NCBI GenBank assembly: GCA_025602905.1
Contig: JAHLKI010000044.1
Location: forward strand, 100,482 to 164,481
Direction of reading: 5' to 3'
Source: Phlyctochytrium arcticum
Taxonomy: Eukaryota; Chytridiomycota; Chytridiomycetes; Chytridiales; Chytridiaceae
DNA: 64,000 bases
In this document: piece by piece, positions 20,901 through 31,684 of the stretch
Layout: each line of letters begins with the position of its first letter
Position numbering within the stretch: the stretch's first letter is position 1
Translations under genes and position numbers: made by a program
Notes under the pieces: generated by a model
Databases searched by the model: none
What the model saw: the letters and a program-made list of their open reading frames with translations, nothing else
What the model was told of the DNA's origin: nothing

Positions 20901-23208
20901 GAACATCCACCGAATTCTCCCGGAGCGTCACCGGATAGCCGGTACATTGAAGCACGATCGGGGACGTCATCATCTATGCCGCTGCTGGACGGCGTCAAGG
21001 ATGAAGTGGCAGCACATATCCTAAACCTGTTCAAGTCTTTACTGACAATGCGTACGTTGTCTTTCGGTTCAACTAATCGGAGTTTTGCTGAACTCTCCAT
21101 CTAGCCCATGCAGTTGAAATCATTCTGAATGAAAATATACTTGCTGTCATCGTGGCACTTATGCAAGTGAACCGCGGATCGGTAAGCGATCAAGCCATCA
21201 TTGTTTTGGCCCACACAGTCACCCGCGAAGATCTTCGCCCTCATGTGCTTGAGATCCCGTCATGCTTCACCGGCATGTTATGGGCATCCTTACGCAACAT
21301 TTCGCCGCTGCACAAATTCTACATTACTCTTTTTGTGGAGACAGTCTGCGACTACACAGAAATGCCTTTACAACGGTTATGGCAGCAATCGGCGCATTAT
21401 GCGCGCTTTGATCCGGATGATGCTACACCGTATATACTGATGACACCGCAGGGGTGGGATCTGAGGAATGAGTCTTGGACATTTGAGACGGCAAAGCTGA
21501 GGAGAGGTGGTGTGCGAGGCGGGAAATGGGCCTATGAGGTGGAGCTGGCAACGGATGGAGTCGTGCAGATTGGTTGGGTGAGTGACGCTTGGAAGGTAGA
21601 CCCGGAGGCAGGGGCTGGTGTGGGAGGTTTGTAACGCTTGGATGATGCGGTTGGTTACTCCAGTTAATGACACCAATTGCTGTAGATGATCACTTCTCCT
21701 ATGCCTATGACGGACATCGCAGAAAAAAATGGCACGGTGTCAATCCCAGCAACGTAAGTACTCCCGCCACCATGACTTTTCCTATACCTACACGTTATTT
21801 ACATGCTTCCAGAACGAGTACGGCGAAGAGTGGTTCGAAGGGGATGCCATCACCGTACTTCTTGATCTTGACATTGGTCAAATCAGCTACATGCGAAATG
21901 GCACAAACATGGGAGTTGCCTTTAATAATGTCTCTATGGACATGACATGGTAACTAATGTGTCGCTTGTATGAATGACTGTGGCTCATAACAAGTGCATA
22001 TCCAGGTATCCCGCCATTTCTTTAGCGACAATGCAAGGTTGCCGTGTCAAATTTGGCCATGAGTTGGACCCCCTTCAGTACGTCAAGGCGCGACATGAGC
22101 AGTAAACATGTTTTAACGTCTCTGTTTATCCAGGCATTTACCTGCGGATTACCGGCCCATAAGTCATATCCTTACCGATGCCGCTGCCCCTCGTCGTCTC
22201 GCTCGTACCCGTGACTCAATCCGCCTTACCATCCCCTCCCCGTCCCCTCAAACGCCGTCAATAGAAGACAAGTTTGCGTTCTTTGATGATGTAGAATCGA
22301 GCAGAACGGATGCGCCAAAGTCGGAGTACTTTGACGCGGCAGAAGAGGTGGAGAGTGAGCCTGTCACAACTTCCCCAGTCGCAGCATCACCGTCATCCCC
22401 ATTGCAAACTTCTGAAGGCAACCTGAAACATGTATGGGAGGAAGAACGGGTTGAGTTTGTGCCAGCTGCATACTTTGAGGCTATGGTAGGCTTTCGCGGA
22501 CTGTCAGATGGCGTCTTATTGAGCTCTGGAGCAACTGCACTGTACGTACAACCCTCATTCATAAATAGAAGCAAAAAATTCATTTCCTTACAGAATCCCG
22601 CAAATGGGAGTGATTGATCAAACTACTCATGGAACCACGTTCCTAGCCTTTTCACCTCCCATACCGAGCAACCAACGCGTAGCTTCTGATACGCCTACTT
22701 GCCATTTCGCCATCATCCACACCACGCATCACGATCCCGCAACGGACCTAAACTTTTTCCGTGATTACCTGCCTAATCTGCTGCTTACATCTAATGCAGT
22801 GGAAGAGTATTCAACCTCCTACGTCATTTTGCAAAAGTGGTCTTCAGCTGTGGAAGTCAAAGAAGGTGATGTTTTGGGCTGTGCTGTGGGGATGGGGATC
22901 TATCTGCCTCGCGGCACGAAGCGCCGAAGTGTGCGATTTATGCTCAACGGATGTGATCTTGGTAAGGTTTGAATGCCCCACCCTCTTGAATCCTCCTAAC
23001 ACCCCTCGTTTCTGCAGGCCCTGTTGTAAGTATCCCCACCACGCAAGGCACCACAGAGGCTGGGGTGGTGGGGCCCCGCCTGTCGCCCGCCTCGTATCTC
23101 CCATATATAAGATACGTTCCCCGACATGTACTGAATTTGGGTAGTGCTCCATTTGTGTGGACTATGGGCGTTCCATTTGGAGGTTTAAGATCTCAATCTT
23201 ATATTTAA
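17957..23208 (+). CDS. ARM-repeat protein with SPRY domain(s)
   Basis: This long, many-exon gene starts at ATG 17957 (MGDLTGSHLVEQAEVF). Exons through ~21640 encode helical ARM/HEAT-like repeats, with motifs such as MRKRAVAVIQQLTK, LQYAGAALLLNLATFSGNMRPLI and AKTLVTVTRRG, plus a Ser/Pro-rich insert at ~20400-21000. Residues from ~21440 form a SPRY domain: WDLRNESWTFETAK, KWAYEVELATDGVVQIGW, YAYDGHRRKKW, EGDAITVLLDLDIGQISYMRNG. Near the end, GDVLGCAVGMGIYL and RFMLNGCDLG look like the closing strands of a second SPRY. SPRY domains bind protein partners, often in E3 ligase adaptors such as RNF123 and RSPRY1, but no RING is visible. A scaffold role is inference. The TAA at 23206-23208 ends the last exon; several early exon joints are provisional. 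Confidence 0.72.
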
Positions 23209-23508
23209 TTTCACTACTGTACAGTACAATTGTAGTATCAACGTCAGTTTATTTACCAAGCATTGTAAAGACTATCGTGGCATGGCGACAAACCCTGTCC
23301 ATATAGCACAGCCCGGTACGGCAGAAAGAGCGCTCAGCGTTGTCTGCGAGTCGGCTGTAGATTTGCAGAACACGCTAGACACAAAACGCGTACGCGTAAG
23401 CTCCGTCCCGACTGCTTTGTCATCAAATTTGGCACACTTTTATCTTGTTCATCTACCGGTATAATCAAAGGCGACTAGCCACAGCTCTTTGGATTACATT
23501 GCAACACA

Positions 23509-25666
23509 ATGGAAATCGTATACGTATACCAGAAGAAACGGAAAGACTTCGGTCGGCAGCCGACTTTCGGGGACCGACCGGCTCAGCTGGCAACTCATAT
23601 CCCTGCGGATCCAACTTTGATGCGAAACTATGCTGAGCGGAATCCATGTCAAGCCGAAGTACAAAGCGTTCCAGAAAAATCAGAGCATGAGGTGCAGGAG
23701 GAGCGAAACCCAGGAGCATCAACATCAATCTAACGAAAGCGCGGGTTTATAGGTCAACACGGAAAGTTTCGTTCTCTCAAATCGAGGAATTTTACACATA
23801 CAAGGTGGTTGGCCAAAAGATGTGGATCCTAGTGATGTCGAACATACTATACGGTATCGGAAGAAGGTCGAGAAAGATGATGAGTACGTGCGGGCTGTTC
23901 AAAACTTGGGAAATGTACGTGTGCGATTGCATATGAAGGACCAAACTGATCCGGGAAATCATTCAGTCAATGGAGCACTGTATCAAGCAGAACAATGCCA
24001 TCGATATTTACGAAGAGTATTTCGCCGATGGCCTTGATGCTATTTCGGTCGAAACACCATCAGCAAAATCCCTCAACGTCTACCGTGATCCCAATTCCAT
24101 CAAGCGTGCCGCGACTTATGTTTCATGGTACCCAGATGACGGCCACAAGATTGCCGTGGCCTACTCGATGCTTCAGTTTCAGGCCATGCCTGCAAATATG
24201 TCCTATGATTCTTACATTTGGGACGTTGAAAACCCAAACATGCCAGATCAGACTCTCACGCCACCATCACCACTAGTAAGCGTGAAATACAACCCCAAAG
24301 ATCCACACGTGTTAGTAGGAGGGTGTTATAACGGGCTAATATGTGAGTTGATTGTGACGCCAAACTGGGAACGCCAGTACTTATATGTATTCTAGCGTTT
24401 TGGGACACGCGTAAAGGACCCTTCCCTGTAGATACCTCAACCGTTGATAAATCACATCGCGATCCTGTGTATGGGCTTTCCTGGGTGCAATCCAAATCGG
24501 GTTCAGAGTTCTTCTCTACATCCTCCGATGGACAAGTTCTGTGGTGGGACATCAGAAAGCTGGCAGAACCTACCGAGAATATGCTTTTGGATCCAGAGAG
24601 AAATGGACAGACCGTAGGCGGCACAGTAATTGACTACGAGACTACAATGGTAAGTCGGAGTAATTTGTATCTGATTAGCTTGGGCTTGATACCTAAATTG
24701 TATGCACAATAGCCGACAAAGTTCATGATCGGCGGAGAGAATGGATCCGTGTTCATGTGCAACAAAAAGGCCAAAAATCCCTCCGAGAAAATTACTCATA
24801 TCTATCCAGGGCACCATGGTCCCGTTCTGGCCTTACAGGTGAATAATCAAAGCAACGAACAGTGGCAAGATCGTGAACTAAAATGATATGTGTTCCAGAG
24901 AAACCCCTTCTTCTTGAAGAACTTCCTCACTATCGGAGACTGGAAGGCTCAGGTACGGTATAGCTTAGATGACAATCAGCAAGGGACTAATGACTCCCAC
25001 ATGCAGATATGGGCGGAAGACATCCGATCACCTATCATGTCCACATCATATGCAGCATCATATCTCACTGACGGGTGCTGGTCGCCAACACGACCATCAG
25101 TTTTCTTCACATCAAAGTTGGATGGGGCTGTGGACATCTGGGACTACCTGTTCAAGCAGAATGATCCCACTTTGACAGTACAGGTACCTTGCTCATCAGG
25201 AAGCATAAAATCGGATTGGGAGCAAAGCTGATATATTTATTTCAGGTCTGCAATGCTCCGATCCACTCAGTAAAAGTGCAAGAGCATGGTCGACACATTG
25301 CTGCAACTGCGCGTGACGGAAGCACTACCATATTAGAGCTTTCCGAGGGTCTGACGCGGTTGCAGAATAATGAGAAGACAATATTCTCTCAGGTGCGCGA
25401 TCAAGTTAAATCACATCATTCGCGCGTACTAAGTATCGATGTAGATGTTGGAACGTGAGGCCAAACGAGAAAAGACCCTTGAGTCATCTGCCAGGGAAAA
25501 GCGACTAAAGGCAGCTCAGAAACGGCCAAACTCTGGTGCTCTACGCCCCCAAGGACAAGCACTTGATGAGTTGATCAAACAAGCGGAGGACGACTTCTTT
25601 GCCCTGATGGGAGAGGGAAGTAGGGAAAGGGCAGGGCAATTAGCTCGAGATGGGGTTGCGCAGTAA
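23509..25666 (+). CDS. DNAI2: Axonemal outer-arm dynein intermediate chain 2
   Basis: Nine exons (23509-23691, 23753-23914, 23967-24342, 24396-24649, 24713-24838, 24899-24952, 25007-25183, 25246-25392, 25445-25666) give 566 aa, close to the family length. The protein opens [15 protein letters not shown] and keeps diagnostic stretches of the DNAI2/IC69 (Chlamydomonas ODA6) family: [46 protein letters not shown] and the WD40 blades [11 protein letters not shown] and GDWKAQ..IW. The C-terminus ends in a charged helix ([12 protein letters not shown]). The protein tethers outer-arm dynein heavy chains to flagellar doublets. The 300 bp upstream (23209-23508) show no other gene. It is the strongest evidence that the organism makes motile flagellated cells. 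It converges on another probable flagellar gene. Confidence 0.95.
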
Positions 25667-25918
25667 TGATTATTGCTGGCTTGTGCTCATTTGCATTACT
25701 TACAAAATAGATGGGACGAGTTATATGTACAAAAGGGGCTCGATATATGGCAGCGTAGGAGGGGGCGGGAAGGCGTGTTATTGACACGATGTAGTTGGGG
25801 GGGAAATGTTGCATGTATACTCTTCAAGGTGCATATGCTCTTCCTGTTGGTAATTTTTCTATTTGGCTTTTTCTATCTAAGAAACCTTGCTGTTATTTAC
25901 TGTCGCTGGGAATGTGTA

Positions 25919-28900
25919 TCATCGCCGCCGCGGCAACTCGCTGACTCGGTCATCGTCCTCGTTGTTGTTATTGTTGCCACCAGCATCGGATCCATTGTCG
26001 TCATCGTCATCGTCCGATAGGTTGCCCATGCGTTGCAAGATGGCGACTCGCTTCGCCATACGCATAGCCTAATTCGGATTGGTACATACTCTAAAAGAAA
26101 ATGAACTACCACTACGTACCTCCTCTTCCACAGTTTGTTCATCCACTGCCGGTGCATCTCCCCCACCTCTGCGTAATAGACTTTCAATTTCCTCTTGCAT
26201 CTCTCCGGCTTGCTCCGCTTGCTCGTCCATTTGGGACATCTCTCGAGATCGCCCTGGACCCCCTAGGCCCTTTCCTGCAGCGCCGCCATTATCCCCTTTA
26301 AATGCTTCTCCACCAACGATCAGAGCTTGGGGTGTCCAGCCGCTCAAATAACAGCAATATAATGAAATATACGCGCCGATCAGGCCGAGACGTTCAAGAG
26401 GTACAGTGGCAGCCCCCGTATCGAGTTCGGCGAGCGCATATCGCACACGCTTCATTTTGGTTGGGGCTCCCGGCAAGATTTGTGATAATGCTTCGTCAAA
26501 GTCCTCGTAGTTCAGATGACCCTGCTCTTGATAATCATAACGCTTCAATGTGCGTGTGAACTATATGATAGTCATGTTTAGAATATGGGGACCTGGCGGT
26601 ATAAAGACTGCCGCGAATCTACTCACAAAGCGTTGGTTCGGCTCGATACTCGTGCGCAGCATGTGCATGACATGTTCCTCTACCATCTCGCGCGAAAAGC
26701 GATTTTTGCTGAACGCAACAAACTCCAACTCCATTTGATCGTAAATTTCTTTCTATCGGATGGAATTAGGACTCAGAAAACTTTCCAAATTGACTGTCCG
26801 TCAAAAAACTAATAACAACTCACGGTTCGGCTAGGGTATATAATGGCCATAAGCTTTCTATATCCACTGGCATCTGATACCTCTCCTGCCGACAGAAGCT
26901 TCTTGATCAGGCACAGGTATTTCCACATGACATCTTCCTCGCAGCTGAGGTGCCGAGTAAATATCGTTACAGCCTGCGAAATACGTTAAATCAAGTGAGG
27001 TAACTGTGAGGATGGATCACTTACAGCATTGAATTCTTCATATTGGTACAGGGCCGTAAACACATCATGGATGGCTTTGCGGGCGATATCTTTGATCTGA
27101 TAGCGGTCTATCATCAGCTCATAAAAGAAGTCCTACTTGACTTTAGAATGCTATAGGGAAAAAAAACAGTTCCGAAAATGTCCTACCACAAACCGGGTCA
27201 AGGGCGTGTCAGTTCCGATATCCTTTTCAATCGCTTCTTCGTAAGCCCAGCGAGCATCGTAAATCTCATGGATAAACCCAATGACTTTCTGCAGTGTGTA
27301 TTGCCTATTTGATCTCGGCTTCACCCCTTCCCTGTTTTCGTAAAACTCCTGCCATATGGCTTTAAAAGTTTTGGAAAGCTCCATATTTTCATCTTCAGTT
27401 GGTCCCACAACGTCTTCATTGGAGTAGGATACGGACGAGGACAGCAGCTTGCCTGCAAGCGTAGATTCGAACAACGTGCGGTCAAAGTTGGTACGCAGTC
27501 GTAAAGATGGATGTTGGAACCGAAGGTGGGTGGAGCCATACGGTATGGTGAGTGTCTCGGTATGGAGTATCTTATGAGGACACACAACAGTCTGGTCGAA
27601 AAATGAGAATGCGTGACTACTTCTTATGATGGTCCTCAACTTACTCTTTCACCACATTTGGCGCAAGGTTGGATGTTTTTCCACGGCTGAAAAGTGATGC
27701 CATCATCGTCTGATACCGTCATCTTTACAATTGTCAAGAGAACAATTTTAAGTCGTGTTAGGTATTTGGTAACTTACGGTAAACGCATATCTCCTCAAAG
27801 CTTCGTCGGCTGTTCTTCGCACAGTTGCCATCAACTTGTCTCCCGCATAGTTGGCCAGGACAACTTTTAGACCTTGGATGTGTTTGCGCAGCAACTGTTG
27901 CTCCTCCAGGAGGTCGGCTACGCGCTTGCGAAAACCTCCCACAATTTCGCTCAACTTTCAAACATGTTACATCTCTGGTGGCATTACTAGTTGTTGTTTA
28001 CGCACCTCAATTTTATAACTCATCTCCCTTTCCTCCTCATTAGTTGTCACACCAGACAGGATTTCCTTTTTCTTACGAAGTTGCGCCAGCGCTGATTCAT
28101 AGTCGTCCAATTGCCAGTTGAGGATATCCGCGAATTGCTCTTCAAGTCGTTCTGCTTGGTACATGTCGTATTCGACCATACCCTGAGAATCAATGACGAG
28201 TGCCTGTTTGGCTCCTGATGCCAAGGGGTCCTCCACTGTTTCATCTTTTAGAAAAAGCAAGTGAGCATACTGGCCAGTACCATTTGCCTCCTCCCAATAC
28301 ATGTCGTGCCAACCTACCATGCGTATTTTCGTCATATGACGATTTGAAGATGGTCAGCTTCTCGATAATATGATTTGACTGCGCCAAAGAATTCTGAGAA
28401 CATGTTGTTAGGCATTGAAAGCTGACCAGTTATGCTAGTGGCGAGGGACTCTTACATTCAAAGTGTCAATTTCTCTGCGTAAGCCCTCTTCCGCCTTGGA
28501 GTGCACTCCTTTCAAGGATGTCTTCTCGCGTTCTTGCGACCGAATGACTTCGTTCAACCGATCAATTTCAACGCGAAGCTGAGCCCGCTCAGCATCATGG
28601 TCAGTAAGCTCCTGCCTTTTAGACGGTTACTTTGGTTCGAGCGAGAGTGAGGTTCATGGAGGCTTACTTGAGGGCAAGATTCTTCTTATGCAGGATTTGT
28701 AGGTCATACTCGCGAAACTTTAGCTTCTGATGTAGATCAGAGACTGCCTCGCTCGTCTTGGCCCCATCTTCTGTTCTATAATCCGAAAAATGGTCGCGCA
28801 CTCGTGAGTCTGGACGTTGAACTATCGAACAGGCAAATCATGACACGCACCGCGCATCTGACATTCGTCGCACTGCAGCGAACCATGGCACGCGTTCTAT

Positions 28901-29301
28901 CCCCCCACCCACTTCTTCTGAGCTTGTAAAGTCCATAGAGTAAACAGCATCGTATAAATCATCACGTATCGTCCTCATTACGGCGCTAAGTGATCCAAGT
29001 AATGGTATCAGCTCGGCGAAAAGGGAGAAGATTCCCGTGGTTCGGTGGGCACTTGGGGAGCGTGGATGCAAAGTGAAGAGTTCTTTGAGATATAGTTCAT
29101 ATTGTAGGACTGGTGGATTCTATCAGTTTTTTTGTAAAAAAGCAACACTTTTGAGAGCAACGGGTGCCCACCTTGAGATCGAGGAGATATCCTTTGGCGT
29201 CCCACAATACTGCCCGCTATACTGCCCCGTGAACTAGCTGGGTGACCAGCTGGTGGAAGAGATGGACGAATGTCATCTCTCTTCTTCGACCCGGTTGCCA
29301 T
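25919..29301 (-). CDS. Coiled-coil flagellar-type protein with TSNAXIP1-like N-terminus
   Basis: The start at 29301 encodes a basic Ser/Pro/Arg-rich leader (MATGSKKRDDIRPS). An intron then joins a helical domain reading VLQYELYLKELF...FSLFAELIPLLGSLSAVMRTIRDDLYDAVY. That resembles the N-terminal domain of translin-associated factor X-interacting protein 1, whose hallmark is FI..FKTYKPLLS.IK.EYE. Long coiled coils follow (LHQKLKFREYDLQILHKKNLAL; ERAQLRVEIDRLNEVIRSQERE). Then come a CxxC pair (QPCAKCGE), several conserved helical exons, an EF-hand-like stretch (GHLNYEDFDEALSQILPG) and an acidic tail ending at TGA 25919-25921. About a dozen short introns are present. Such proteins are restricted to ciliated/flagellated organisms, and the convergent neighbour is DNAI2. 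Function in the axoneme is inference. Confidence 0.6.
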
Positions 29302-29603
29302 ATTCTCTACTATGAGAGTGTTCTTACATCTCGCCTATATTGAATTGTGAAGCGAGCCAAGCGGAGTCTGGTAGATCACGTGGTGCGCAAGCCACTCATT
29401 TGCTCCAGCTGCTGCGCATTCAGATTCGAAGCTTTTGTCACAAAATTCCCAACTGAGTCGGAGGAGCTGACATTTCGCAGGACTTTGACCGGAGCGACGA
29501 GGGTGGGAAAGTTGGAGGGAGGGAGTTCTTCGGATATAGCAACAGCTCGAGAGACTCGGGCGTTTACTGCCACACCTTGGAAGGGCTCAAGGACGATTGA
29601 CGA

Positions 29604-31523
29604 ATGTTTGACGACGAAGACCACGGCCGTTTGGAGCTGGAGGACGAACTATACGCAGACCCAAATGAAAACGATGAGGAAGCAAATTCGGATAGGTAAT
29701 ATTTCAGCATGCGTCTTGTTTCGGGAGTTCACCACTTTGGCGGGGACTGTGGAGGCGATCTCGATCTATACGACTTTGTATTCACCCATTTGACTTTAGT
29801 GCCGACAGTGAAACTCGAGACGACCTTTTGGCCGCCGTAAACTACAACCATAGTTTTACCTTCCAAAATGGTAAGGTGGTTCGTTATGGACAGCTGCATA
29901 CGGATTATTTATGTTGATTATAGTCCATGACGACCATGAGAGCGACGAGAACGGCGAAACGGCCCCTCCTAGCGGCCCCGTTCTGATTTCTTCCGACTCG
30001 GACCATTCTGAAGATATGGAAATGTCTGATAATGATGGAGTGGTCGTTGGAGTTGATACACCTAAACCAATACCCGGAACCCCATCAACACCGTCAATGC
30101 GAACAGTTCAGATGCGGCCGACCATGGCGGTTGATGCAATCGAATTGGAGGATCTATCCACTTCAGCTAGAGCTAGTGCGGTAGGTGTTTTTGCTATTCT
30201 GTCGACTTGAATCACAGAGAGACTGACCATTTGACCAGCCTCGTTATTGGGATAACTTGGATGAATTTCAAAAACGAGGTCCATCAAGGTTCTTCTGTCA
30301 TTATTGCCGAGAGAAAGGGCATATCGCGAGTCAGTGCCCAGAAAAGGTTTGTTGATGTTTTGCATGGAGTGCCAATTGGTTCGGAGTACTGATCAAGTAC
30401 TTGGCACAACAGGAAACCATGTGTTATTTGTGTCGAGCAGATCACGACCCACTACGATGTCCTCTTGCAGATATTTGTTACAACTGTTGGCATCGAGGGC
30501 ACCAATCAAAAGACTGCGATGCGCGTCGTAACTATCATCAGGATTGTGAGTACTGCGATGGCCGACACAGCACCATGGTCAGTAAGATCTTATTCTTGCT
30601 GCTACCGGCATATTGGCTTATTAAATTTTTAGGAATGCGCCGCCCTTTGGCGGCATTACGCGTACAGTGCTGTGAGTGGAGCCGCTCGGCGACCAACAGA
30701 TCAACTGGACATTTCCTGTTTTGAATGCGGAGAGCACGGTCACTTTGGCGACGACTGCAATCGCCGCAGCGGGCGACGTCGCACAGACAGTGCGTTCAAT
30801 GCGGCCGCAGTTGAGGAGGAGTTTCGCTTTGAGCGAAATAGAAGCCAAGGAGTGTACTACCCACCGCGTCGTACCAGTCGCAGCCGATCCCCGGGAGGAC
30901 CAAAGGCACGCCAAGGACGGACTGCACCACCACCACCACAAACACACAAGCGATTTCGCTCAGAGTCAATCTCATCGTCTCATTCCTCCAGTTCTCGTTC
31001 AAGGTCGCGGTCGCGTTCATATTCGCGTTCACGCTCGCGGTCGCGGTCACTGTCGAGGTCCCCTCCACCTCGCTCCCGCCATGATCGTCCTCATATGACC
31101 CCACGCACCCCACAAAGTAGCGATCTGCGTTCGGCATTGAAGCGAGGATCGCAGCACGGTCGTTACGAAGATGAGGGCGATGACTACTATCAAACCCCAA
31201 CACGCGGCGGGACACGAACCCCTCCCTCCCGCTATCGCGATGGTCCTCAAAATGGCCGGCGCTTGCAAAGTTCGGGCAACTCGTATGAGGATCTACGGAG
31301 CTCATTGGGCTCGAGTGGTGGGCGGCATGATGAAAGACGAGGCAATGGTGGACAACACACACCCTTATCTGATCGAATGAGAGATCGCCTTCGAGACCAC
31401 CGGTCGCCTTCGCCATTGCGGCCGTACTCAGAGCGTCATCAGCAAGTGCAAAAGCAAAAACAAAAGAGCCACGCTCCTCGGTATCGGGGATCTTATGACG
31501 GGTCCTCCTCGTCGCGGCGGTAA
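29604..31523 (+). CDS. Air1/Air2-like CCHC zinc-knuckle RNA-binding protein with RS tail
   Basis: Six exons: 29604-29695, 29800-29870, 29924-30180, 30239-30346, 30398-30577 and 30633-31523, one frame. An acidic N-terminus (FDDEDHGRLELEDELY) is followed by five zinc knuckles: CHYCREKGHIASQC, CYLCRADHDPLRC, CYNCWHRGHQSKDC, CEYCDGRHSTMEC and CFECGEHGHFGDDC. The cluster, including the degenerate members and the LWRHY that follows, matches Air1/Air2/ZCCHC7, the RNA-binding subunits of the TRAMP polyadenylation complex that feeds nuclear RNAs to the exosome. The C-terminus is an Arg/Ser repeat region and then a low-complexity charged tail, unlike the short yeast proteins but akin to animal ZCCHC7. 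It converges on the Fanzor gene 162 bp away. Confidence 0.82.
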
Positions 31524-31597
31524 TATATATGTATGTATACCTTTGTTATTAGATTAGTGTAGCGGCCAACAGCTGGGACTATACAAGTTATATGTAA

Positions 31598-31618
31598 CCC
31601 GACCCCCAAGGGTACGGG
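31598..31618 (-). other. GC hairpin just 3' of Fanzor; candidate guide-RNA scaffold
   Basis: On the minus strand, 67-87 nt past the Fanzor stop, a short imperfect hairpin forms from CCCG/CGGG and CCC/GGG arms. Known Fanzors and TnpBs use an omega/f-RNA transcribed from just beyond or overlapping the 3' end of the gene. Position makes this a candidate; structure alone is weak evidence. Confidence 0.25.
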
Positions 31619-31684
31619 ATCCAGAATATGTGAGGGCGTCAACCCCCCCGGAAAATGTCTATATAATACCCCGACTACTTCAAG

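Noticed and set aside
23282..23464. Small ORF beginning MATNPVHIAQPG as a separate gene
   Set aside because: No recognisable content. It lies in the short gap before DNAI2 and overlaps its leader.
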